The notes under the pieces: generated by a model
What the model was told of the DNA's origin: nothing
Databases searched by the model: none
What the model saw: the letters and a program-made list of their open reading frames with translations, nothing else
Origin: Chlorella sorokiniana
Lineage: Eukaryota; Chlorophyta; Trebouxiophyceae; Chlorellales; Chlorellaceae
Reading direction: 5' to 3'
DNA length: 64,000 nucleotides
Assembly (NCBI GenBank): GCA_025917655.1
Contig: CP084618.1
Location: 992,001 to 1,056,000, forward strand
Made by a program: the position numbers and the translations under genes
Shown: in pieces, positions 22,638 to 35,700 of the stretch
Layout of the letters: each line of letters starts with the position of its first letter
Position numbering within the stretch: position 1 is the first letter of the stretch

Positions 22638-25600
22638 ATGCCCTCCCTCAGCCCCCCGCCCCCAGCGCTCAGAGGCGTGATGGAGTCGGTGGCAAGCGGG
22701 GCAAGGGCAAACGCGGCGGTCTCCAGGCCGCGGCGGTTGCGGTGCCGCTGGCGGCCGCAGCCCTGTTCATAGGCCTACTCTTCTACATCTCTCGGCACTT
22801 TGGCGGCGTCATAGGCAGCTACGACGACCGCAGCCTGATGAAGATCCATTCGGCGGGCGTCGAAGCAGCGGGGCGCGAGGAGGTGCTGCGGCGACGCGAC
22901 GCCTCTGTCGGCGCCGCCGTCGCTGCAGACGACGGCGGCGGCATGTTGCTGCTCTCCGCGCTGTCTGCGGCCGACGGCGGCAGCGGCCTGGACGGGCTGA
23001 GCAGCGACGGGGGGACGGCGGCAGCACCCACAAACGCAGCGGCTGGCTGTCGGCGGCGCTGCTGTGGGCTGAGGAGCACCACAGGCACCGGCAGAGGGCG
23101 GCAGCGGGGCCATACCAAAACCCCAGCGGCTGCGGCCAGCTGCCCTGCGCGACGCAGCGTGCGCGGCGGCCCCGCACCCTCGTCATCTATGCATACTCTG
23201 CAGGTGGGCTCGCCAGCGTCGCGGTTGGGACCCGTGCGTTTTGGCTGCGACGGCCCTGCCTCCCACACTTGCGAGCCGCGCCCACTGACAGCTGGCAGGT
23301 GCAAGCCGCAGGCAACGGCGGCACGGCTGCGCCCCACGGCAGGCCTGGCCACGCGCCCGCTGCACGGCTGCCAGAGCCGCCAGCGGGCATCACAACGATG
23401 GCTCATCATCCCCCTGGTGTGCCCCCTTCACCCGGCTGAGCCCCCGCAGTGGACCCGGAGCAGCAGGACAACTTTGAGTACTTCCTGCGGTACGGCATCG
23501 AGGAGCAGGAGTGGCTGCGGTACCGCATCATCCTCGCATCGGGCGGCGCCGTGCTGGTGTGCAGGGTACCGTGGGTGGACCGTGGGCAGGGTGCAAACGC
23601 CCACACCCCAAGTCACGCTCCCCATCGCGCTTCCAGCGGCCTCCCCGCCTCCCCTGTCTCGCTGGCGCTTCCCGTCGATGCCCGCGTGCTGCCGCCTCGT
23701 GATGGGCGCTGCCGCCGCCCAACGCGCGCTGCCGCCGCCCATCGCGCCACGCATCGACTGTCTGGACATCCTAATTCCTGCCCCTCTTCCCCGCCCCGCA
23801 GCCCCCAAGAGCCAGCCGGAGCTGCCGCGCAACGCCGCTACGTGCCCACCCCCAACTGCACCAGCGGCGTGTGGGGCATCCTGGCGGGTGCGTTCCAGCT
23901 TCCTCATTTCCCGCACTCACTCATTGCCGTACTTTCCTGGGAGGGGGCTTGCCACGCGGTGTGTCGCGAGGGCCAGGGAAAAGCGCGGGGAGCAAAGCGC
24001 CTGTGCTCCTGTCCGCTGGTCAAACGCGGCGCCTGGCTGCGCCCACAGCGCACGCGTCGCGCATCGCCAGCTCACCCCCGGCCCACGCTCCCCCGGGATT
24101 TTGCTCTGTTTGCCGCCCCTGCAGCCGCCGCACCGGCCCTGGAGGCGGAGCTGGCGGCGGCGGCGCAGCTTGTGGTGGTGAGCAGCGAGGCTCGGGGGCC
24201 CTTCATGCCGCCCTACACACGGCAGGTGGGTGGTGCAGGGGGCAGATTTGGTGCGGCCGGCACGGCGGCAAGCGTGCCGCGCTGAGCCAGCGGCGCCAGC
24301 CCAGCGCGTGCCTGGGGCGGAGCCGGGGCCGCTCTGCCGCTTGTGGGCGCCATCCTCTGCTGCGGGCGCCTCCTGTCTGCACTGCATCCTACATGACGGC
24401 ACCCTGCTCCCTCCCTTCCCATCTGCCTCCTCACACCCACATCCCCTCCCTCACACACCACCGCCACCACACCCACGCCCACCCCAACACGCACACCCCT
24501 TCTACCCCCACCCAGTTCATGCACTGGACGGATGCCTTCACCTCCAAGCTGAACGCCCGCACCAAGCTGGTGGCGGCGGCGCTGACGTGCGAGGGGCGCC
24601 CAAGGGCGGCGACGCAGGTTGTGCCGGGGTTGGGAGGGGCCGGGCGCTGGCTGTGCCGTGAGACGGGCAGGGGAACAGTTGCCCGTGCACCGGTACTGTA
24701 CGGCTGGCACGGGGAGCTGCGGCTGCTGGGAGTCGGCCGCCGGGCTGCAGCACGGCGCCGGAACTCGTCCTGCTGTGGTCATGCTGCTGCACCCATCGCG
24801 CGCGGTCGGCGCTGCGCTGAGCTGCGCGCGCCGCGCCCGTACCGCTCCATCTGCCGCAGCCGGGAGTGGCGCCAGAACCCGTTTGCGCTGCCGTACGCAT
24901 GGGCCACCGACAAGGCAAGGGCGGCCAGGCCGGCCGGCTGCGTCCACCACCTTGAATGCAGTTTTGCCACTCCCCTGTCATTTGTAGCTCTGTCGCTGCA
25001 GCCGCTGCATTCGCCGTGTCCTGAAAGCCCCGTCTGCTGTTCCCACTAGGCTGCTGCCTCCTGCGGTTGGCTCATTCACCCCCCCACACACACACACACA
25101 CATACACCACCCCCGTACCCAGCCACACCCACACTCGCCACACCACACACACCACAACAGCAACCAACTGCGCACCCCTCACTGCTCCCCTCCCCACCTC
25201 CCCGACCCCCGCAGGACGGCTGGGCGGTGATGGCCGCCGCCCGGGGGTGCTGCGCTGCTACGAGTCTCCCTGGGACGTGCGGTACCACTCGGGTGAGGGG
25301 GCGGTACCACTCTGGTGAGGGGCCGGTACCGCCGCCGTCGCCGCGGCCGCGCGCAACCTGGGCTGCCGCGGCCGGTCCGGCCCGCGCCGCCGCTGCGGCC
25401 GCTGGTGGCTGCGCCGCTGCCGGCCTCCCCTGTTGTCCTGCTTGCCTCGTGCGGCCCTCATCACCCCCAAGCCTCTTCTTGAATAGAGCAAATCACACAA
25501 AAGCAGCCAGCCAGCCAGCTTGCCTGTACGCGTTGCATGGCGGCCGGGCGCCCGCCACACCCGCGCCACCCGCCACCTGCCTGCTCACGCGCCCCCGCCA

Positions 25601-28600
25601 CATGCTGCGCCACCCCGCCGCCCCGCCGCCCGCAGACTCGGGGCTGCGCTGGCGCTGCTGTCGGGGGTTCAACCTTGACACGCTGCTGTCCAAGTACCAG
25701 GGGGTGGACTGGTGGAACCAGCGCACCTGGGGCTGCAACCAGCGGTGCGGCTGCACGCCAGCTTCCGCGCGGCTTCCACGCGGCACCCGGGCTGCCCTGC
25801 CGCCGCCGCCGCCGCCGCCGCTGCCCGGCGGGCCCCATCGGGCAGCTGGTCTGGGCTGTGCGCTGCCGCTGCCCGTCCTTTGCCGTCCCCAGAAAAGGGT
25901 TGTGGAGGGGGGCATCAGCTGGGCTGGCCGCCGCCCTGCACGCCCTCAGCAGAGCGTGGCAGCAGCGTCGCGGAAAGGGCGCCTAGCGGCGCTACCCCTC
26001 CCCTTGTTGGCGCCTGTGCGACCGCCGCCTGCTGCGCGCCCCCCCCGCCCCGCCTGCGCCGCTGCAGGGTGCGCCCGACGCAGAGTGGAGCTACGACGGC
26101 GTCTCCATCTCTCCCTATGAAACAGGTGCTGCGCTTGTTGGAGTTGGCTGTGTGTGTGGGAGGGAGGGGGAAGGGGGGCATGCCCCAACAGCTCATGCCC
26201 CTCTCCTGCCTGCGCTCGCGCCTCTGCTGTGGCGTGGCTGCTCCGGCTCTGCACGTTTGCTCAGGCTCTGCACCCGTCACGCCAGCGAGCCTGCTACGCG
26301 TGCTGCCTGCCACCGGTGTGCCTCGTTGCCACACTCGCGAGTCCCCCCCACACACACACCCACACCCACCATTGCCCTCCATCCCTCCCGCCCCCTTCCC
26401 CTTGGGCCTCTCGCAGTCTTTGTGCCCGTCGGCCAGGGCACGCTGCAGGGAGAGTGGAGCTTTGCGCGCCAGGCAGCCAAGTACGCCGCCTGGGCAGACT
26501 CTGAGGCAAGGCGGCAGGCTGGGCAGAGCAGCAGCTGCTGGGGGGCAAGGGGAAGGGAGGCGGTCGCCGCCGCTGCGCCTGCCTGTTGCAGCCCTGATGC
26601 CGGCCAAGGGCGGTTTGCGACGGGGTTTGTGCAAGCCAGCCACAGCGGAACCCCAGCATCCCTGCTTCTGCGGTCGCCCCGCCACCCCCACCCACCCCTT
26701 TCTTGCAAACCGCTCGCACCACCCCGCCGTTCCTGCCCACCACCATCCCTTTGCCCTCCCACACGCCCTCTGCCCCCCTCACAACCCTCTTCCCATTTAG
26801 TCCCGTTTCCTTTGCCTGCAGGCGGCGGGCAACCCTCAGGGCAACTCCAACGCTTTTGTGGGAGAGCTGTGGAGCCTGCGGGGACAGCGCATGGTGGCCG
26901 CCAACTCGCGCGGCCCCGGCTGCTTCGACTTTGCCTACTACCTGCAGGTGGGTGGGTGGTAGGTGGGGTGGGTGGGTGGAGAAAGTTGAGTGGTGGGTGT
27001 TTGGGTGGGGAGGGCTAACAGGAGCTGGGGGTGCAATGGATGCTTGCCTGGGGACAAATGGGGTTGCGCGGTGTGTGTTTGTGTGTGTGTGTGTGTGGGG
27101 GGGGACGGTCCTCACTGCAACGGCCAGCTCCTCGCTGCTTGCTTGCTTGCTACCTACCCCGTGTCTCGTGGCTAGTGCTGAGTCCGTTGGTGCAGGGGTT
27201 GTGGCTGGATGGGATTTTTCGTATGTGCTGCTCGGTCGGCAGCCAACTCACAGAGCAGTGAATGCGTTGTGCTTTCCTTCACACCCTCCGTTCCCCCCAC
27301 CCCGCAACCCACCCTCCCCCGACCCCCTCCTCCACCCACCCACCCGCAGCACAACCCCGACCTGGCGGCGGGGGCGGGGCAGGAGGCGGCGCTGTGGGAG
27401 CACTTTGTGCTGCTGGGGCAGTTCCAGGGCCGCAGCCACAGGTGGGCGCGCGCTTCCGTCTGAGTTCCCCCTCTTCCTGCCTTCCCGTCCTGCGATCGGT
27501 CTGTTCCCTCTGTTGCTACGTCAGGGTCAGCAAGGGCGCATGCCCAGCGGGTGTGAGGCCATCAGCAGTGCCCTCGGCGTGCGCTGCCATCTCCCGACTG
27601 ACGCATCTCCGCCCCGCGGTCTCACCACCCGACTCACCCCAGGCGCCGTTTTCCCCACCCGCCGGCCCTTCCCCCTTTGATGCACTTTTTGCTGCGCTTC
27701 CCCTCGGCTCCCGTACCGCATCGCTTCGCGGTCCCGCAGGTTCACCTGCCCCCTGCAGCTGGGCAACTCGTACAAGGCGGCCTACGCGCGTGCCCGCGGC
27801 CGCCGCTGCTTCGACCACAACTTTTACGCCACCCACAACCTGGACGTGCGGCTGGCGGGGCTGGGAGAGGGTGGGTGGGGGCGGATGGGGGCACGGGCGG
27901 TTGAGTGGACGGGTCAGCGGGCGGCAAACGGCGCGTGTGCAAGCTCTGTGGGTGAAGCCGTGCAGGGGGCGGGGTGGCGGCCGCGCTTGCCCTTTCGGGA
28001 GGGCTGCTGGCTTCAAGGCGGCATGTGGGCAGCCAGCACAGCGGCCAGCCAGCAACGTCCAGGGCTGGCACAACCAGCCGCCCGAGCCCGCGGCCGGCGC
28101 TGGAGCCTTGTCCCTGCACCAGCTTCCCAGCCCCTCCACCTCCTCTCACCCCCACCTCCTCCGCCCCCCTCCGCAGCCTCCCAGCTCTTTGCCCATTTCG
28201 CCGACTTTGGGCAGTTTGAGCAGCGGGCGGCCAAGTGAGCGCCCGCCCACCTCCCACCTGCCGCCCGCCCATCTTCCTTCGCTGCGCTGCGATGCTGCCT
28301 CCCACCTGCCGCCTGCCCATCCGTCTTTGCTGCAACGCTTCCTGAGCGACCGCGGCGCCGTGGATGCACGCCACGCTGCCGCGCGCTGGGGTGTGCCGCC
28401 GCCGCCGGCGCTCGCCGCCACTGCGCCCCGCCTCTCTACCCGCTGGCTTGAGGCGCTCTTCTTCTCTCTATTTTTATTCAAATGTGTTGTAATGTGTTTT
28501 GGGTTCTGCAGGTGGGTCTGCTCCGACCTCATGCCGCCGCTGTCGGCGGGTTTCGACTCCCGCCAGCTGGCGCCGCTGCCGCAAGACCCGCTGGAGCAGA

Positions 28601-28884
28601 ACGCCGAGAAGTGGGAGGGCCTGGCGGCGGCGGCGGCGGCGGAGGCCGCCGCGCAGCTGGGGAAACTCGAGGAGCGGGGCGGCGTGGACGGCGGCGCGGC
28701 CGCGGCCCTGGAGGCGGCGGCGGCCGAGGCCGGGCCAAGGCGGCCGCCGTGGCGGCCAAGGGGCGGCTGGGTATCGAGGCGGCGGCGGCGCAGGCGGCGG
28801 CAGCAATCGAGGCCGCGCCGCGCGGCGATCGAGGCTGCGCAGAGGGAGGCGGCGGCGCGAGAGGCGCAGGCAGCCGCCGCCGCT

Positions 28885-28917
<33 letters not shown>

Positions 28918-29195
28918 CAGCAGGAGCAGGCTGCGGCGGCAGCGGAGGGCGCCGAGGCGCAACAGGCGGCGGCAGAGCGTGCGGCGGCGGACGCGCGGCG
29001 GGCGCTGCACAGCAGCAAGCCGCCGCAGCGGAAGCTGGGCTGGCAGCTGGTGCAGCGGGTGCTGCGCTGGAGACGGTGGGCGATGCCGCGAACGCCGCCG
29101 CCTTCAGCGAGATCCAAGCCGCCGATGCGGAGGCGGCGGCGGCGGCGGCCGAGGTGCAGGCGGCGGCGGGCGGCGGCGAGCAGGGCGTGGCGTGA
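22638..29195 (+). CDS. type II membrane glycosyltransferase-like protein with C-terminal repeats and Gln/Ala tail
   Basis: The N-terminus is basic ('GGKRGKGKRGGLQ') followed by one membrane anchor ('AAAALFIGLLFYISRHFGG'), typical of Golgi type II enzymes. The lumenal part starts 'RTLVIYAYSA' then 'VDPEQQDNFEYFLRYGIEEQ', 'EWLRYRIILASG', 'NCTSGVWGILAG', 'LVVVSSEARGPFMPPYTRQ', 'FMHWTDAFTSKLNARTKL', 'REWRQNPFALPYAWATDK', 'LRCYESPWDVRYHSG', 'FNLDTLLSKYQGVDWWNQRT' and 'AEWSYDGVSISPYET'. This order is that of a glycosyltransferase-like family common in green algae and bacteria; donor and acceptor sugars cannot be read. Two 'NPDL...HF..GQF..R' repeats follow (26840-28240), then a Glu/Gln/Ala coiled-coil-like tail to the stop. 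The introns after 24917 and 26505 use GC donors. Frame changes are needed near 22700, 23100, 25240 and in the tail. The start is either ATG 22638 or 22680. Confidence 0.7.
25086..25104. repeat. (CA)n tract in 3' half of an intron
   Basis: Lies upstream of the acceptor at 25214 in the glycosyltransferase gene, followed by further CACACC-rich sequence. On the transcript strand it is CA, matching the polarity seen elsewhere. Confidence 0.85.
27068..27099. repeat. (GT)n tract inside an intron
   Basis: GT-rich tract about 120 nt after the donor that follows 'FDFAYYLQ' in the glycosyltransferase gene. Confidence 0.85.
28884..28925 (+). repeat. CAG triplet repeat coding for poly-Gln
   Basis: Near-perfect (CAG)n with GAG interruptions inside the C-terminal tail of the glycosyltransferase-like gene; encodes about ten Gln followed by Glu-Gln-Gln-Glu. 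Confidence 0.9.
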
Positions 29196-29769
29196 GGCCG
29201 CCCGCCCAAGCTCTCGCGGCAGCGGCTGCCCGCTTTGGCGGCCGCCCCCTCCCGTGCGCTTTAGATTGCTTCTTTGTTGCTGAGCCTGGTGATGCAGAAT
29301 AAACAACTTTTCATTGTTAGTTCTTCGCTCGCTTTAATCCTCAAGATGCTACGCGCTACAGGCCGACAGGCTGGCGCCAAGCAGCGCAGGGCAGGGCCCG
29401 GCAGAGGCGCTGCTCCCTGGCACGTTCGCTTGCTGAAAGGGAAGAAGTGTGCGGGCGGCGGCTCGAGCTGAAGCGCATAAATGAGGAGCAGCTGCGGCAA
29501 ATACGGGATGGATTTGGAGAGATGCAGCACCGGTGGGCCCAACATCCGCCCCGCCGTCGGCGGGAAGGATGGAAAGCAGGAAAACCTCCGACTCCCGACA
29601 ACTTGAGTTGCTGCTGCGCAACCGCGCCTTGTTTCCACTATCAGGATGAGTTTCGCTTTGAGACCTCCGCCCTATCAGGCCGGGTCACGAGCGCCTGATC
29701 GCGCAACCCCTCATGGCTTGCGCAGCGGGCTGCCCAGGCGGATTTTTAACATAGAAACACGTTAACTTG
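29196..29769. other. 3' UTR and intergenic
   Basis: Follows the stop of the glycosyltransferase-like gene. An AATAAA hexamer lies about 100 nt downstream (near 29297). No supported ORF. GC begins to fall from about 29600. Confidence 0.5.
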
Positions 29770-32700
29770 ATGGAATCCGGCGCAGAGCTGCAGATGGCGC
29801 TCGGGTTAGCGCACAAGGGCGGGCGGCGGCGCCCCCGCCCTGCTGCTGCACCCTTCCATTCTGGCTCTGGAAAGAGAGCCACTGTCGCCAGCACATCTTA
29901 TCGCGGTTCTGTGTGGGCCGCAGCTTGCAGCCGCGGCAGCCCTGATGCAGCAGATTGAAGACATGGTGGCGGCAGAGCGGACTGGCACAACGGCAGCAGC
30001 TGCTGCAGCCATCTCGCCAACATTGTTGTGGCAGACTGTCAGCTACTGTCTAGCGTTCACGGCTCTTGCCTGCCAAGCAGAGCACGGCCTTCATCCTTCA
30101 ACTAGAAGCTCCATATCTGAGGCGCTGCAGTCTCACTTGGATGGTTGCTTACAACTTTTTGAGGTGAGCTTTCTCCAGGTGATCCGAAATTGGGTGGTGT
30201 TGCTGATCCGAGGGAGAGCACACCTGGCTGCCTCTTTCCCCTCATTGCAGCAATATCAAGACCAGACAGCAAGCAATGCAGCAGTGCGTGTACTGTCGCG
30301 GATGCTGCTGGGAAGTGCACTCGAGGGGGCTGCGGTCGTGGTCATCGGTTTACATGCTGCCATCGAGAATAAGCATCACAGTGCGCATCCGCAGTATTCA
30401 ATCTCTCTTATCTGGTAGAAATGTGATCGATTGAGGCGAAGTCTCTGTGAGATTTGTTTTCCAATGCACGACACGGGTGAGTTTACGGCTCTGCACCTGG
30501 CATGGGGACTCCAGGTCGGTCCTTGGTGATTTAGCATGTTTCTGTCGTGATTTGCAGTTAGCCGTTCTCTGACATTCGTTTTCAATTATTACTTGGTTCC
30601 CATGTGCCAAATGCAGTATACTCTGGGAGCTTTGCATAGCACTCCTCCCCCAAGCCCATGGCAGCATAACCGTGCATGGGACGCGTTGCAAGTCAGTTTG
30701 CATGCAATAATGAGTAACGATCTGGTCTTTTTTTTAGATTGTCCAGATTTTGCAGCACAAGCAACAGGCACCAGCAGCATCGACCTGTGTTTGCTTCAGT
30801 GAGTGACATATTTCCCATTCTGCTATGGTTGGGCATCCATTAACATCATAGCTATGTGATGCTCTGTGCGTAGAGGTAACCTTAAGATTTGCTTGTTCCT
30901 CTTTGCAGTGCGTGCATTCATGTACACAATTTGGCAAGCAGCAGTTCTCTGCGGCGCAAAGTTTTGGGGGAGGCAGTGCATGCAAAAATCAATAATCAAC
31001 TTGATTTTCTGGAAGAGATAATCACATCATTTGGCACCTCAGCAAGCCTTACAACGGTGTTTGATGTTGAAGATCTTGAGAGAAGGTGAGAATAGTTAAA
31101 TGATAGTTCTACGCAAGCTTAACATTAAAGTCGCGAGTGATTGCTTCCCTTGTTTCCCCACAGATTCCACGCCGCAGTGCTAGAGCTCGTTGAAGTACCA
31201 AAAGAACATCGCGATCCTGCCAAACAGGCGCTATGTGCAGAACTTTTCAAGGACTTTGTAAAGGCCGTGATGGTAAGAGGAAGCGCTCGCTTGCACAGGT
31301 TGTTTATCGATATCATAGTCTGCGCCACCTGTTGTCAATACCGCCACCTGCTCGCAGCATGCTCCTTTGTTAACATTTAGCCAAAAGCCAACTTTCATGA
31401 TGCTAGAGGAAGCCTTAGCCACGCTTTCTTGGAAAGGCGAGGCTGCTTTTTGAAGCTAGCACAAGATTACGCGCGAGCACAGTGTCCCTTACTGGCGCTA
31501 ATGTTTACCTCTCCAATGTTGGGGCAAGCTTACGCTGTCAACCAAGACCATTCGCAAGCATTGCAAGAGCTTGAAAGCGTGGCATACCTTTTGAAAGCGC
31601 TGGCTCCAATACTGCACAGCTCAGCACCATGCAGTTTGCAGAGTCAACTGCTTTGGTACTTTATTCGGCAACGGTTGAGATAGGGTTCCCTCGCCCCATG
31701 TCCAACCCCCAGTCTGTGCTCTCACGTTCATTCTTGCTCCTTTTAAACTTGAACAATAGGTATGATATGAGCCATTTAGTCATGTACCAAGGGGCAATCG
31801 TGCATGCGTTCTCATTGGCCCCTTGTGCAACATTGCATGCAGGCGATTGGCGTGTGATATGCTTGCAGGAGTCATGGGGCTCACAGTGGAAGCCTTCGTG
31901 CAGACATCTGAGGATCAACCCCACCTAACCGTTTCCGGGCTAATCAGACCACTGTTGCTTCAGTTGTTGGCGCTGCCTTCATGGCGTCTCCGTCAAGCTG
32001 GGCTGCATGGTATGATCACGACGTTGGTTGAGAAGCGCAGCGACGAGGGCCTTCTCGCTGTTCTGAGTGAGGTGCGCATGGTGCGTCTTGCTGCGTTACA
32101 ACAAGGGAGTCACTTCTTCACAAGGACTCCGCTGTTGTTGATGCAACACCCACCTTGGCTCCTGTGCTTGGTTGTGCAGACCGCCGATCTCCGCGCTGAC
32201 ACTATTGCAAGCACAGCATGCTACCTGGCAGGGTCTTCGTGCTCGTACCCCCAAACCAAAGAAGACAAGCTGCGAATTGCCTTGGATCTGGCGTCGAAGC
32301 TGCCGCCGACCGACGACTCGCACCTGGCAGTCGCGCAGGCTGCGGTGCAGGCTGGCGCAAGCAGCACCGCGCTGCGCTTGCTGGCCGTGTCGGCCACACA
32401 GCTGGACGCGGCGCGCGGGGGCAGCGTCGACCCTGCCGACGCGACGTTTCTGGGCAAGATTGTGCTGCTGCTTGAAGAGCAGTGGGGCTTTGCTGCGGTG
32501 ATGGACTGCCTGCCTGGCCAGCTGCGCCCGCAGGTGGAGCAGAGTTTGTGCAGGGGCCAGCTGTGGAGGGCCCTCCTCAGCAGCAGCCGGCTGCAGCTTG
32601 CCCGTCAGCTGGCATGTGCAGCCGCCGCCAACAGCACGCCCCTGCCCGCTGGCCAGGCGGAAGAGTGCGGGCTGGCGCTGGCGGCTGCCCACCAACACCT

Positions 32701-35700
32701 CGAGGCGAGTTGCTGCTGCGCGGCTCCTGCACGCAGCTCCCAAAGCCGCTGGAAGCCGCCTGGCAGCTCTGCGCCGGCTTGGTGCCTGCTCTCTTCCTTA
32801 CCTGACGGCTGACCCGCGCCCCGCTCACAACCCTTGCTTGCAGCTTGCTGAGCTGGCGCGTGCCTACCCCACCAGCTTTGTGCTGTGGCGGCTGGTGGCG
32901 TGCGGGGCCGCCGAGCGCGGGAGTGGGCTGCGGCGGTGCAGCATGCGAAAGCTGCGCAGCAGCTGCAAGCCTCGCAGCGCCAGGCCCTGCCGTGCGAGCT
33001 GGCTGACCTGGCGGCAGCTCAGCCGCTTGTTGGGCCTGGTATTGCGGATGCGGCAGAGCAGCTGGTCGTGGCCTGCGGGGCGCAGGCGGCGCGGCGGGCG
33101 CCCTGGCTGCTGTGCGGCTGTTTGAGTGTCTGGCGGCGGCAGGGCGGCAGCCGCGGCTGCCTGCCGGCAGGGCAGCGCTGCAAGCGACCTGCGAGCTAAT
33201 GGCAGCCCAGCGCGAGCCGGACGAGCTACAGCGGCTGGCGCAGCAGGCGCAGCGCGTGTTGGCGGCCAGCCCGCAGCTGGCGGCGGCGCTGGGCGACGGG
33301 GAATGGCGCCAGCTGCTGCACGCGCTGCTGGCGGGCGGCAGGCGGGGGCGCTGCCGCGGGCGGCGTCGCGGCGAGCGCGCTGGCGGCGCTGCTGGAGGGC
33401 CACCGGAGCTTCCGCGCCGCCGCGGGCAGGCTGGGCGCGTGGGGAGCTGCTGCAGCTGGCACTGGACGCCGTTTCCAACGCCGCCCCGCTTCGCCGGAAG
33501 AGGCGGAGGCTGCGTGGGCGCGCGTGGACGAGGCGGCGCAGGCTTGCTGGAGGCCCCCAGCACCTCCGCCCCGCGCTCGCCCTCGCCGGCTTGGGCTTCC
33601 GAGCCCTGCCGGGCGATGCAGCCGCCGCCGCCGCCGCCGCCAACCTGCTGCGGGCGTTGGCTGCCCGAGGGAGGACCGCTGAGGTGTGCCCTGTGTGTGT
33701 GTGGGGGGGGGGGGGGGGGTTCTGGTGCTGCGGTGCCTTGAAGTCTTCCCAGATGGGCTGCTCCCCCTGCCAGCTGGGCCGCCTTTCTGCCAGGCTGGTT
33801 GCGCCCTTTCCGCGGTTTGGAGGCCATGTGTGCGCATGACCGCCCGAGCTCTGCTGCAGGTGCTGATCGCGGTGCGGCTGTTCAACTCGGCGCCTCAGCC
33901 CCCTGCTGGGCACCCCGCGGCGCTGCTCAGCCTCAAGCGCGGCCCGCTGTGGGCCGGCGCCGCCGACCACCCCCGCCGCAGCCGCCGCCCCGCCGCGCGG
34001 CGGCCTCGCTTCCCTCGAAGGAGCCGCGTCGGCGGGCACGGCGTGGCGCAAAGCGTGCGCAGCGCTGCTGCACCTCTGCGCCTCGGAGCTGGGCGGCGGC
34101 GTCGACGGCTGGGCTGCGGCCCTGTCCACCGAAGAGCAGCTGGTGCTGCTGCGGGTGCTGCAGCAGGCGGGCGGGGAGGAGGAGGTGGCGGATCTGTGCG
34201 CCCTGATCGACGCGTCGGCGAGTGCGGCCCGGTGAGCGCGCTGCCGCCTGGCCCCCTGCCAGGCAGCTGCCTGCCACCTGTCCGCAAGCTGTGGGCCGCG
34301 CACGGTTCGGCTTCGCACCTGCGCCCTGCACCTTGCCCATCGGCGGCTTACACCTTGCGCGCTTGCCCAGCAGCGCCTGGCGCCTTGCCAGGGGGAGCTG
34401 CACTGCCTGGGTGGGTATAATGCGACGCCGGCGGGTGCTGTGCCGCCCCTGCTGCGCAGGAGGAGGCTGCGGAGGTGCTCAACGCCGCCGTTTCCCTCGG
34501 CTTCCGGCAGCACGCCGCCCGCCTGGAGCGCCAGCTGCCCGGCCACCCCCTCCAGCGGCGACGATGACGAGCCCGCCTGGCTGGGGCGGGCGGCGGCGGC
34601 CGTTATGCGCCGCGTGGCGCCGCGGTCGCCGGCCGCGCACGAGGCGTTTGCGGCGGCAAAGTGCCACGCAGCCGAGTTCCCCGCAGGTAGGCGGCCGGCC
34701 TGTGCTGCCCCCTGCCCTGCCCGCTGCGCTGCGCTGGCCCCTGTTATGTTTCTGTCTTTAGGGTCCGCTCACAGTTTACAGTCACATGCGGGGCGGCACA
34801 CGTTGTTTGATTTGGTGTGTGTCATGCAGGCTGGCGGGACCTGCTGGGCATGCGCTCTGCCTGGGGGTGGCCCCCAGCGCCGACACGCTGGCCTGGTGCC
34901 TGCGCTGCCTAGCCCGGCAGCTGCGGGACCCGACAAACGCAGAGGCGGCAGAGCTGCTGACCAAGGCGGAGGCGGCGGGCCTGGCCCGGCTCTGGCAGCC
35001 GGCTGGCGGCGGCGCCGTCGCTGGCGGGGAGCCGGGCGGCCACGCCGCTGGGCTGCCCCCTGACAGCCCCCACGGTCGCCGCTCTGCTGCAAGTGCACGC
35101 GGCAGCGGCGGCGGCGGTGCCCCAGCGCAGCTTTGCGGCGGCGGCGGCGGGGGTTCTGGCGGCGGCGGCGGAGGGGGTGCCGCTGGATGGCGCCTGCTGC
35201 GAGGCCGCCCTGGAGTGCTGGCTGGAAGACGAGCAGGCAGCGGCGCAGCGCCAGGCAGCCGCGCCTGTGCACCACCAGCAGCCCGACCCTCACCCTCCCT
35301 TGCTGCCCCTGCTGGAGCGGCTGTTTGGCGCCGCCGCAGTGGAGGCCCTGCAGCAGGCGGCGCTGGACGGCGGCGGGCCCGTCACGCTGCCGCCGCCCGC
35401 CTGCACCGTCGCCGCCGCCGCCGCCGCCCTGGCCGGCGACACCACGGGGCTCCCCGAAGGGGCCCCGGCCAGTTGCCCGACAGCGGTGACGTGGATGCGG
35501 CGCCGGGGGAGCAGGCTTCCGCACAGCAAGGAGTGGGGCAGGCACAGCTGCGGGCGGCGCTGCAGCGGGGCCACCTGTCGCCGGCGGTGCTGGCGGCCTG
35601 CCGAGCGGCGGGCGCCGCCAAGCTCCAGGGCGCGCTGGCCACGCTGCCTGACAAACAGGTGCCTTGAGCAGTGCGGCGCTGCTTTGGCGGCTGATTTGAA

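Noticed and set aside
32577-34546. long minus-strand ORFs (416 and 560 codons)
   Set aside because: Antisense to the large helical gene; Arg/Pro/Ala-rich, no motif, typical mirror of GC-rich exons.
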